DNA of 42,997 nt from positions 1 through 42,997 of IMG/VR virus record IMGVR_UViG_3300037189_026311, one strand, 5' to 3'. The notes below the pieces were generated by a model. That model searched no databases, was not told where the DNA came from, and was given only the letters and a program-made list of their open reading frames with translations. The DNA comes from a virus. Position numbers and translations under genes: made by a program. This document shows, in pieces, positions 19,647 through 28,300 of this stretch (positions are counted from its first letter, which is position 1; every line of letters starts with the position of its first letter).

Positions 19647-21746
19647 TTATTTTAAATAGTATTGATTATTATTATACCAATTGACACACATTTCCAATCC
19701 TTCCGGAAGCTTTATCTCCGGAGCCCAACCAAGCTTCTTTAATTTAGAAGCGTCAATTGAATATCTAAAATCATGCGCATTGCCTCTTGGATCTTTAATA
19801 AAATCGATTAAATCATGACCTCGTCCCATAATATTGCAAATCTTTTGAATTATTTCAATATTAGTACATTCTTGATTTGCCGAAATGTTATATATTTCGT
19901 TTGGCTTTCCATCTGTAATAACCTTCATTAATCCAGCACAGTTATCTGTAACATAGGTCCAATCTCGAATTTGAAGCCCTTGCCCATAAACCGGAATCTT
20001 TTGATTATTCAAAATGCTTTTAATTGTTTTCGGCAAAAGCTTTTCTGCCGTTTGCCTTGGACCATAATTATTAGAAGAACGAGTAATGTTGTAATTCAAT
20101 CCAAAGGAAGTCCCAGCTGCCTGAACAACCAATTCACTTGCCGCTTTACTAGCAGCATATGGGTTTCGTGGATTGATCGGGGATTCCTCGGTCCAGGATG
20201 GCTCAGAATCGCTTTTCAATTGACCGTATGACTCGTCCGTATTTCCTGAAAAAGCGCTAATTCCATTTCTAATAACAAGAAAATTTTTATTATCTTTAAC
20301 TTTTAAACACCATATTTTACCATTATAATTAATTATATTTGCTTTAGGAAATAATGGGCTAAGTTTATTAGAAAAATGAATTTGCCAAGCCTTAAAATTT
20401 TGATGAATAATTCTTCCATTGATAGAAGCGTTTGGATTATGCCCTTGCTCATTAAATCTTGCATGAAATCCTAACATTGTTGCCAAGTAACAATACTGAT
20501 CTCTTAACTTGAGAGAGCATGTTGTCAAAGCGCCTTTACCTCTAATATTATAACCATGCCCATCAGAATCATGGATTCCCATTAATAAATTAAATAAATT
20601 ATCATATCCATAATCAAACATCCATTCTGGAATAAATTTATTTTCAGCATATTTCCCAAAAGTATCAAAGAATTTAAGCCATTTCTCTGAAGAAAAATAA
20701 ATGTGTTCGCCAGATTTATTTTTTTCAGCATGAAAATTAATTTTTAATTTAGTCAAAGCCTTTTCTAATTTAACTCTGCATTTATCATTTTCTGGAACAT
20801 CAAAAAAAATACGATAGTTATGCGTAACTATAAATTTAGGGGCATTTGGATCTGTATTTTTTGATGATATAATTCTTCCAGTTTTAGGATCCCGACATTT
20901 TTTTATAAAATCAGCTCTAGTATATCCACTTTTATTTTCACGTATTTTTTCTTGATAAGCAGTAAAACCATCGCCAATAAAAGCGCCACAAACATAAAAT
21001 AAAGCATTAGAGTCTACTTTCCCTAAACCTGGGATATTTATATATTTTTTATATGCTCTATTAATAGAGCCTTTTGGCAAATAGCTTTTTCCTTTGACAT
21101 CTGACATTTCTTCTGAAGTCGTCCAATGTAATTTATTATTTTGTTCATAAATGTATCTATGATTTGGCGTAGTTAAAAAATCGACTCTATTAGATTTAAA
21201 ATGATACATATCGCCAGAATAATCTTGAACTATTATTTTTTCAATTTCTTTTTCTTCAATTTCTTTCGTTTCAGGATTAATTGAAAGAACTAAGTCCCCT
21301 TCTTTTAATTCTTGATAAGATTTTATTCCGCTTTTAGTTACCGCTTTCGTTTGTTCATCATAACATGAGATATGAACAAACTTCTCCACGCCCCATTTAA
21401 CGGCAGCGTTGACCAAAGTTTGAGTCCCAACAACATTATTTTGAATGAACTTAACAGTATCTTTAAGAGAATCATCAACATGACTCTCGGCTGCCCCATG
21501 AAGAACAATATCAGGGCGCTCATATTCAAATATGACATCTAAAAAATGAGAATCGCAAATGTCACCAATATAAAACTGATGATTCTTATTTTGATAAATA
21601 TTACCTAAAACAGATGTCTTAGCCATCTTGTCAATACTAACGAATTTATAATTGTGAGTTCCAGATTGGATTTGGTCATGAATCGCCTTTCTAACAAAAT
21701 TAGAAAGAATAAATCCCGCTGTCCCTGTTATAAGTATCTTCTTCAT
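19647..21746 (-). CDS. rmlB: NDP-glucose 4,6-dehydratase (RmlB-like) with an intein
   Basis: The 699-residue product is a short-chain dehydrogenase of the RmlB type, 324 residues after splicing. Known RmlB turns dTDP-glucose into dTDP-4-keto-6-deoxyglucose, the first committed step to rhamnose and other deoxysugars. The NAD-binding loop is GTAGFILS (8-15), where the third Gly of GxxGxxG is Leu. The catalytic STDE motif is split between Ser127 and Thr503 (TDESYG), and the catalytic YAASK follows (Tyr530, Lys534). HGAAESHVDDS and SNNYGPRQ fit dTDP-glucose dehydratases. It is the last gene of the sugar block and overlaps a glycosyltransferase gene by four bases. Exact substrate not shown. Confidence 0.9.
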   Translation of the reverse strand: MKKILITGTAGFILSNFVRKAIHDQIQSGTHNYKFVSIDKMAKTSVLGNIYQNKNHQFYIGDICDSHFLDVIFEYERPDIVLHGAAESHVDDSLKDTVKFIQNNVVGTQTLVNAAVKWGVEKFVHISCYDEQTKAVTKSGIKSYQELKEGDLVLSINPETKEIEEKEIEKIIVQDYSGDMYHFKSNRVDFLTTPNHRYIYEQNNKLHWTTSEEMSDVKGKSYLPKGSINRAYKKYINIPGLGKVDSNALFYVCGAFIGDGFTAYQEKIRENKSGYTRADFIKKCRDPKTGRIISSKNTDPNAPKFIVTHNYRIFFDVPENDKCRVKLEKALTKLKINFHAEKNKSGEHIYFSSEKWLKFFDTFGKYAENKFIPEWMFDYGYDNLFNLLMGIHDSDGHGYNIRGKGALTTCSLKLRDQYCYLATMLGFHARFNEQGHNPNASINGRIIHQNFKAWQIHFSNKLSPLFPKANIINYNGKIWCLKVKDNKNFLVIRNGISAFSGNTDESYGQLKSDSEPSWTEESPINPRNPYAASKAASELVVQAAGTSFGLNYNITRSSNNYGPRQTAEKLLPKTIKSILNNQKIPVYGQGLQIRDWTYVTDNCAGLMKVITDGKPNEIYNISANQECTNIEIIQKICNIMGRGHDLIDFIKDPRGNAHDFRYSIDASKLKKLGWAPEIKLPEGLEMCVNWYNNNQYYLK
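20241..21365 (-). mobile_element. Intein with LAGLIDADG endonuclease, inside the RmlB-like enzyme
   Basis: This 375-residue insert (protein residues 128-502) starts CYDEQTKAVTKSG and ends ISAFSGN before Thr503. Cys128 is the expected first nucleophile, Thr503 the acceptor. Block B shows LTTPNHRYIY (His196). Block F is KIWCLKVKD with Cys480, and the end is Gly501-Asn502 in place of His-Asn. LAGLIDADG-type motifs are YVCGAFIGDG (251-260) and LLMGIHDSDG (387-396). Removing it restores VHISTDESYG, the catalytic motif of RmlB. Inteins in sugar-nucleotide dehydratases are rare as far as I know. Confidence 0.9.
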
Positions 21747-22576
21747 TTTACCATCTCATACACATTATGATTTGCATTCTTAGCAAAGACTTCTTCATCG
21801 ACAAGATATTTATCACGCCACAATGTTCTAAAATGATTGATATTATGATTCATAAATAACTTATTTGCCGGGTTCTTTTTCAGAGTCGCGCTTTCTTCAT
21901 GAAATATATCGGTCGTTCCGCAATAAACAACTTTTTTACCAAGAGAATATTTTATAGACAATCCAGCTGAAATATCTTCAAAACACCAAAAGAAACCTTC
22001 ATCCAAGCCATTCTGCCCTGATTTATTAGTTTGACAGATTTGATTGTAAAGACTTGCTGTAGTCATCCAAACAGCCCCTGTTACAGCTTGAAACTCTCGA
22101 TGCTTTTGAGTTGACTTATCATCCTGCTGATGAGCTTTAAAATGCATTGGAAGCCCATTGCTCTTACTAAAAACAACTCCACCATGTTGAATTAGATTTG
22201 TTCCAACAAATTTTAATTTAGCGCCAACGAGACCAACCTCTGGATCTTTAAACATATTCATCATATTATGAATAGATTTTTTATCATTAAAAATGACATC
22301 ATTATTTAATAGAAGAATTAAATCATCATCTTTAGGATCTGATTCTTTGAATAAAAGATTACATCCCTGAGCAAAATTATCTCTATTATGTCCATACTCG
22401 ATTACTTTAACCTTAGGATTATTAAGGCTCTTAATAAATGAAACGGATTCATCAACCGAGCCGTTATCTTTTATTAAATATTGATAATCAATACCATCCA
22501 AAGCATTAATTAATGATGGGTAAAGTTTCTCTAACTTTTCTTTCCCATTCCAATTTAAAGTTAATATTTTAAGCAT
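21743..22576 (-). CDS. GT2-family glycosyltransferase, rhamnosyltransferase-like
   Basis: The 277-residue protein starts MLKILTLNWNGKEKLEKLYP, the usual N-terminus of GT-A fold, family 2 glycosyltransferases (WbbL/rhamnosyltransferase-like). Nucleotide-binding NGSVDES, the DxD-like LLLNNDVIF, and later LVGAKLKF and AVTGAVWM are present. No membrane helix is seen, so it is probably a soluble or peripheral enzyme. It overlaps the RmlB-like gene by four bases, and a deoxysugar made from that enzyme's product is the likely donor. Target unknown: phage virion, phage DNA or host surface. Confidence 0.85.
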   Translation of the reverse strand: MLKILTLNWNGKEKLEKLYPSLINALDGIDYQYLIKDNGSVDESVSFIKSLNNPKVKVIEYGHNRDNFAQGCNLLFKESDPKDDDLILLLNNDVIFNDKKSIHNMMNMFKDPEVGLVGAKLKFVGTNLIQHGGVVFSKSNGLPMHFKAHQQDDKSTQKHREFQAVTGAVWMTTASLYNQICQTNKSGQNGLDEGFFWCFEDISAGLSIKYSLGKKVVYCGTTDIFHEESATLKKNPANKLFMNHNINHFRTLWRDKYLVDEEVFAKNANHNVYEMVK

Positions 22577-23541
22577 TATAACCCCACCTTAGCGCTTCCC
22601 ATAATCCCAACATCTCCCGATGCATTAACTTGAACAGACGGTCCAATATATAAATTATTCATTAAAGGAATATGTTGCCCAACATTATACATAATTGGCG
22701 TTAATGAGCCCGAAACTTGCTTGGCATCAATTCCATAGCCTGCGCCAACTTGAAGAATGGATAAATCGGGATTATTCTTATATTTTCCATAACTCATTAG
22801 TTGAAGGCTAACATTTGGGACGGCTTCGCCCCGAACGCTCCTCAAGTTTATACCAGCATCCATTCCTATGTACAGCCTGGGATTGAAAAAACTAAATTTT
22901 CCTTCCGGGTACTCTTGCTTAAAAGTGCTATTGGCTATTTTAACTTCTTGATCGTTGATCGTAAATTTATTATAAGCATATTGACGCTGTTGTTCATCCA
23001 TTCCTAGAACCGTAACCATCTTATATTCCCGTGGTGGAATATTATAATCCCATGGCTTTTCTTTCCAAGCCGAGAAAGAAACTTCTCCTATTGGAACTTT
23101 AACGTTTCCAAAGCTTTCATTAAGCTTAATGACTTGAGTATCTTGTTGATATTTATAAGGATCTGGGTAAGTTAAAGCTAACGGGGGAACATCAGTCCCA
23201 GGAACCGTATTAGTTGACCCAGCTCCTTTAACAACTTGCCCTTGACTCTTCGAGGTTACAACGTTGATTGCCATAATTGAAGCATTTAACTTATCCAAGT
23301 CATTTTGGATAACTTTCATGTTGACATTATTTTCTTTAGCGAGATTATTAATGTCCTGCTTGGTTGCATATTGAGCAAGAGCCCGAGTAATTCCGTCAGC
23401 CAACTCTTTCTGACCAACCATTTCTTTTTCAATTGCCTCTTGACGTCGAGCAATCTCAAATTGCTTGAAAACAATTAAACCTCCCCCTATTAACAGAAGG
23501 ACTGCAAGAACAAACATAATAATTTTGGTTGATAATGACAT
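22576..23541 (-). CDS. Membrane-anchored protein with a coiled coil and beta-rich C-terminus (321 aa)
   Basis: The 321-residue protein starts MSLSTKIIMFVLAVLLLIGG, a single membrane anchor at about residues 6-25. A charged helix (about 28-95) follows, then a low-complexity linker (SKSQGQVVKGAGS region), then a beta-rich domain from about 130. The last 100 residues alternate like beta strands, with YIGMDAGINLRSV, VQVGAGYGID and YIGPSVQVNASGDVGIMGS-type segments. This suggests an outer-membrane-like or periplasmic beta domain tethered to the inner membrane. It sits between two glycosyltransferase genes. It could be an envelope, lysis or superinfection-exclusion protein, but I recognise no family. 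Confidence 0.72.
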   Translation of the reverse strand: MSLSTKIIMFVLAVLLLIGGGLIVFKQFEIARRQEAIEKEMVGQKELADGITRALAQYATKQDINNLAKENNVNMKVIQNDLDKLNASIMAINVVTSKSQGQVVKGAGSTNTVPGTDVPPLALTYPDPYKYQQDTQVIKLNESFGNVKVPIGEVSFSAWKEKPWDYNIPPREYKMVTVLGMDEQQRQYAYNKFTINDQEVKIANSTFKQEYPEGKFSFFNPRLYIGMDAGINLRSVRGEAVPNVSLQLMSYGKYKNNPDLSILQVGAGYGIDAKQVSGSLTPIMYNVGQHIPLMNNLYIGPSVQVNASGDVGIMGSAKVGL

Positions 23542-23552
23542 TTAATAATCTT

Positions 23553-24245
23553 TCAAAATGGATACTTATTATTCCATTTATTTAAAAATTTAACTTTTGA
23601 TTCAGAATAATGTTTGCTAATATTCAATAACTTAGAAGTCTGCTTTCCAATATGTTTTAAAGGAGTATCAATCAGCATAAAATCAATGTTAAGAGATTTG
23701 GCTCGAAATGATAAATCAGTATCTTCAAAATAAAGAAAGAAAGTCTTACTATCAAAAGGACCATCTCCAGTCTCTAATTTATCCCAGGTCTCTCGATTAG
23801 CAGACAAACACCAACCACTCATATAATTAATTTTATCTTCTTTATTAGAAGTTTCATAAACAAAACTAAATTCATTCTCTGGATCCACATATCCAGCCGT
23901 TGGTCCAATTAACTTATTATTATCTTTGATAATTTGAGGTAATGATAAAAACCAATCCTGAAAGACATTTCCAAATTTAATGTCATTGTTTAAAATCATA
24001 ATCTGATTGGATTGCGCTGCTTGAACGCCCTGACTTACTGCTTTTCCGAAGCCAAAATTAGTTTCATTTCTAATATGTTTAACTCTTTCAAATTTAGAAA
24101 GTTCGGTTTTCGTTAAATCAGAGCTGGCATTATCAACAATAATGATTTCAAATGATTCAGGCAATTTCAATAAATTACTAATGCAATTTTTAGTATAGCT
24201 CCAATTATTGAAGACTGGAATAACGATGCTTAAATCATAAATCAT
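23553..24245 (-). CDS. GT2-family glycosyltransferase
   Basis: I start this gene at the ATG of 24243-24245 (MIYDLSIVIPVFNNWSY), since it overlaps the upstream stop as ATGA; an ATG 13 codons earlier would overlap the upstream gene by 43 bases. The 230-residue enzyme has the GT2 nucleotide-binding motif (IIIVDNASSD), NFGFGKAVSQG, and the DxD-like IMILNNDIKF. The acceptor region includes MSGWCLSANRETW and FLYFEDTDLSFR, whose ED pair is typical of the catalytic base. No membrane segment. It forms a block with the other two glycosyltransferases and the RmlB-like enzyme. Confidence 0.85.
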   Translation of the reverse strand: MIYDLSIVIPVFNNWSYTKNCISNLLKLPESFEIIIVDNASSDLTKTELSKFERVKHIRNETNFGFGKAVSQGVQAAQSNQIMILNNDIKFGNVFQDWFLSLPQIIKDNNKLIGPTAGYVDPENEFSFVYETSNKEDKINYMSGWCLSANRETWDKLETGDGPFDSKTFFLYFEDTDLSFRAKSLNIDFMLIDTPLKHIGKQTSKLLNISKHYSESKVKFLNKWNNKYPF

Positions 24246-25363
24246 TTGGTTAAATTCAACATTTGAGTTGTGATGGATTCCCAACTATATTTTTTTAATA
24301 TAGCTTCTCTTTGGCTTTCGACGCTCTCATTTAAAGAGATAAAATTATCGTAAGCGTACCTTAATTTGCTGGCTGCATCCTCTATATCCGGGACAAACCA
24401 AATTGCATTTTGTTTTGATTCCCAGTACATGCTTGCCGGGTTGGCTCGTGCCTCTTTCCCGGAAACAAGAAGAGCATTGGAATCATTTAAAAAATCAACC
24501 TGACCGCCCCAATTAGGAGCAATGACAATTTTTCCAGAAGCCAATGATTCAAGCCCAGGCATTAAAAATCCTTCGCAGTGAGAAAGCGAGAAGACGGTAT
24601 CCACACTCCTATATAAGGAGGAGATGTCCGGAACAAATTGTTCAAAAATTTTTAACTCAGCATGGTCGGGATATTTCTTCTTGAATGAACTCACAATTTC
24701 TTGAAGAGACACTTCAAACCCATATTTAACAGGTTTGAATTTTGATTTTAATATTAAAATAACATCATCATTTTTATTAAATGCTTTTCCATATGCTTCT
24801 AATAAACCATTTATATTCTTCCTTATATGGTTTTGAGCTATATTAGCTAATATTTTAAATTTCTTATTTGTTTTAAGATCAATTTTAGATTCTCCAGAAA
24901 ATTCAGAGCCAATTCCATGAGGAATGACATGAACTTTATCTCCAGGAATTCCTGAATTGATAAAAATATCTTTAGAGAATTGAGATGGAGCACATAAGTA
25001 ATCGCAATTCTTATAAGCTTTGGCAAAACCAGAAGGAAGAACATTTTTTCCATTCCATTCATAGGTCCAAATACCAAATCTATTTTTATTTCCAAAGCTT
25101 AAATACTTCTGAAAGTTTCGCATAGCAGTATAACTAATCTGACAATCATAAGTTCCCGGTAATCTTCCAAAGATTTTGCCAGGCTTATTCTCTTCGACAT
25201 GCCCAATCACATGCTTTCTTAAATTATTTGGAATATGCTCAATTCCATCCGTTGAAAATAATTCAACTTCATGTCCTTGGTTAATTAAAGCATTAGCCGT
25301 TCCCCACCCTACGGCGCTCCAACTATGATTTTTGCCAAGAAATTGATGTATTAAGATCTTCAT
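24242..25363 (-). CDS. GT4-type (group 1) glycosyltransferase
   Basis: The 373-residue protein starts MKILIHQFLGKNHSWSAVGW and has the two-lobed layout of GT-B fold, family 4 glycosyltransferases. The C-terminal donor-binding lobe contains FSLSHCEGFLMPGLESLASG, matching the usual S..EGFG.P.lEa.a.G motif, with the E-x7-E spacing of retaining enzymes (Glu near 265 and 272). The last section is KYSWESITTQMLNL, typical of the family. Its start codon lies in the loop of a 41-base inverted repeat, annotated separately, which could control its translation. It begins the sugar block and follows the 1252-residue virion gene by 24 bases. Confidence 0.87.
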   Translation of the reverse strand: MKILIHQFLGKNHSWSAVGWGTANALINQGHEVELFSTDGIEHIPNNLRKHVIGHVEENKPGKIFGRLPGTYDCQISYTAMRNFQKYLSFGNKNRFGIWTYEWNGKNVLPSGFAKAYKNCDYLCAPSQFSKDIFINSGIPGDKVHVIPHGIGSEFSGESKIDLKTNKKFKILANIAQNHIRKNINGLLEAYGKAFNKNDDVILILKSKFKPVKYGFEVSLQEIVSSFKKKYPDHAELKIFEQFVPDISSLYRSVDTVFSLSHCEGFLMPGLESLASGKIVIAPNWGGQVDFLNDSNALLVSGKEARANPASMYWESKQNAIWFVPDIEDAASKLRYAYDNFISLNESVESQREAILKKYSWESITTQMLNLTK

Positions 25364-25382
25364 GCGATCTTAATATATCAAT
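25342..25382. repeat. 41-base inverted repeat around a start codon
   Basis: Two 17-base arms (25342-25358 and 25366-25382) pair with a single mismatch around a seven-base loop that contains the start codon of the GT4 gene (ATG at 25363-25361). In the minus-strand transcript the mismatch is A-C. The arm sequence is ATTGAT, A, TATTAAGATC. It could sequester the ribosome site, act as an operator for a dimeric protein, or block readthrough from the virion gene. No T-run follows it. Confidence 0.65.
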
Positions 25383-25387
25383 ATATC

Positions 25388-28300
25388 TTAGTCTATTCCT
25401 TCATTTTGAGTCCGGAAGATTCGCCAATTCAAAATATCAGCGCTTTCAGGAGAAACTCTAATCTCAATCTTATTTCCATTGATATTAAAATCAGCTGTCG
25501 TTCCGTCCAAGGTCGATCCAGTCAAATTATAAGTAATGGTCGGGGCGCCAATTAAAACGGGTCCAGCTCCCTCTCTAATATAATCCGCCTTCATTTCAAT
25601 GGTACCGCCAAATGCAGTCCCGGATTTTTTAACTAATAGCAAGGCGGTGACTCTCGTAATCGCCTCATCTGATAAGCTGAAATCTACATTGCCAAACGTA
25701 TAGCCATCTTCAATAACCTGATTGGCTGTTGAAGTAGTGGTCGTAAACTGACGGCGCCTCTCGCGTTTAGACGCCTTTGGAGCAGAAGCGCTATAATCAG
25801 TAGAACTCGTATCTTTCCATTCTGTCGTCGTTTGCTGAGTAACTTGAGTGTGATTGGTTGAACCTTCTAATGGGCTATTTTCATTGAAAACGCTGATTAA
25901 TTCTAATAAGTTTTGAACCTTGGTCGAATCTACAAACAATGGAGAGTTATTAAACCCACCTTTTTTAAGGTAAACGTTAATTTGAACTTTAGTATTTAAA
26001 GTCTGAAGAACGGAATCTTCATAAAGGTTCGTGAAGTTAAGTCTTAACAATCCAGTTGCGTAATCCATGGAGACGCCGATTTTACCATCAACGATAACCC
26101 CTGAATAACCATCTGAGTCTGTTCCATTAGTATTTGGGCTAAAAGATTGAACTGCAACAGAGAATCTAACTTGATTATTAAGTAAAGCCTCTTGTTCAAC
26201 TAATGAACAGTCAGCAAAACGAAGCGCCGGGAAGCCTAGCCTTGTGATTCCTTTTCCAGTATAATCTGCAACGAAGTCATCAAAAACATTTAAGGTTCGC
26301 TCTTCTCCGAAAATTCCATCTGGAATTTCTAAGACAATCGTTCCAACTTCAAAGTCTACTTTATATGGATTTCCATCTGGTCTTTGTAACTCTCCACCAT
26401 CACCAATAATAAGATTATTAGGAACGAAAGCATTAATCGTCCCTGGATCTAATTCTGGACCCTGAGGATAAATATCACAAACAATACCGTCTATTTCACA
26501 GCTGTTATGAACGTGACCAGATGTAGAACTAAAAATGGTCGGAACAAATCTAGCATTACTTGCAACTGAAATTAATCTTTCTTCCCAAGTTAATTGTTTA
26601 ACAAGATTAAAAGTAATAGGGTTATTTTTAAAGTCATGATTTTCTAATCCAGTATCTTCCAAATACAAATCTTGAATAGGATGTAAAACAGTCCCACGAT
26701 TAGAGATGGTTGGATAGAAATCGTCATTCCGAGTAAAATACCCATCTTGATAGGTGAATGGATCTAACTTTAATTTAAGAACATTAAATGATGTTCCAAT
26801 TTTATTCCCAGGTGAAGTTGTCGCTGGAAATGGAGGAGCTTTTAAAATATAATTCTGTAAATAATAACCGTCATTTGCAGTAATCTCAAAATCACCATCG
26901 ATATCTGCTCTTAAAATCTGAGATATTTTGTCGCTATCTAATAGAACTTTTCTTAAATTAACAATATAATTTGAAGAAGTATTAAGGCTCGTAATCTCAA
27001 TACCGCCATTATTACATTCATTCGTTGATAGTCTAATTACCAATTTTAAATTAATTAGATTGGTAATAGCTGAGAAATTAGTTGAAGCGCTCTGAAAAGT
27101 AGCTAAACTACCATCATTTGGATTAACAACTAAAATGCCGTCAGTTCCAGATGCGACAACTAAATTAGTTGCAGGATCAACAAGCTGGAAAGTAACGGTA
27201 AAGTCATTAACAAAAGGATCTGCATAGAATGGGTACCCATTTGTATAAGTCGTAACATATCCATCTGTTGAGATGGAGCTTATTGCCGGAGGAGAGACAT
27301 TAAGGTCCATTCCTAAGAGTAAATTATAAAGATCTAAATCAGCATCGTCAACAACACCATCACCATTAATATCTCCATAAATCATAGAGCATAATTCGGC
27401 TTTGGCTACACGATAAAAAGTATTTGGCTCAGAAATGTTTGGAATAAGTTTAGCATTGGTAAAATCACCATTTACTAAATTGTTTACCAAAGCATTAACA
27501 TTTAAATCATATCGATATCCATCTGTGCTATCATCAATGATTTTTAATTGTAATTCGTTTTTAACGAAAGTCCAAGAATGAAGTCCGGCTGATAGAACAG
27601 AGCTTGAAGCTTCAAAAGATTTTTTATTCTTATCTGCAACAAGACCAACAACAAAAGGCTCTGTCGTCTTGGAAAGATTTGATAAATCTATTGGGTTTAA
27701 TAGTTTAACTTTGGGAACGAACTGCTGACGAGAATTAACCGGGTTGCCGGTTCTTTGATCCTGAATTGGGACGCTTTGCTCTAATTCGGCGGCAACAACG
27801 CCAGTATATAATTCTGTTCCAGTAAACTGAATTCCATCTAATGAATAATCAATTTGAGCATTCGTTTCTGAATCTAAATTAATTTTAGGAATAATAATTC
27901 CGTGCCCAGTTTCATATGCCTGACCATCTGAAATCTTAGCTGCGTCAGTAAAGACTCGATGCCAAAGATCATCGTCTGGCAAATCAACCCAAACACTTCC
28001 AGTAAACATTGTTGCTCTAGAATCAGAGCTAATATTACTTCCTGCCGTTATTAAAATATCACATTTATTAGCTGACCCAGAGCGTTTTAAAGTTACAGCG
28101 TAATAATTTCCTGGAACAATAGCATTGCCAGTTCCAACTTGAGTATTACTAAAAACAAAGTCTACTGGCTGAGGGTTCCCATCAAGAGTCGTTCCAAGAC
28201 TTTGAAGACTATCATAATCAAAGCTTAATTGAGCCAATGGAATATTAGATGGAGAAAAATCAATAGCTAAATTTGGAACAATATCAGTCGAGCATTGAAT

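Noticed and set aside
24246-24284. Longer start for the second GT2 glycosyltransferase
   Set aside because: It would overlap the upstream gene by 43 bases, while the inner ATG gives an exact ATGA overlap and begins directly with the GT2 motif.
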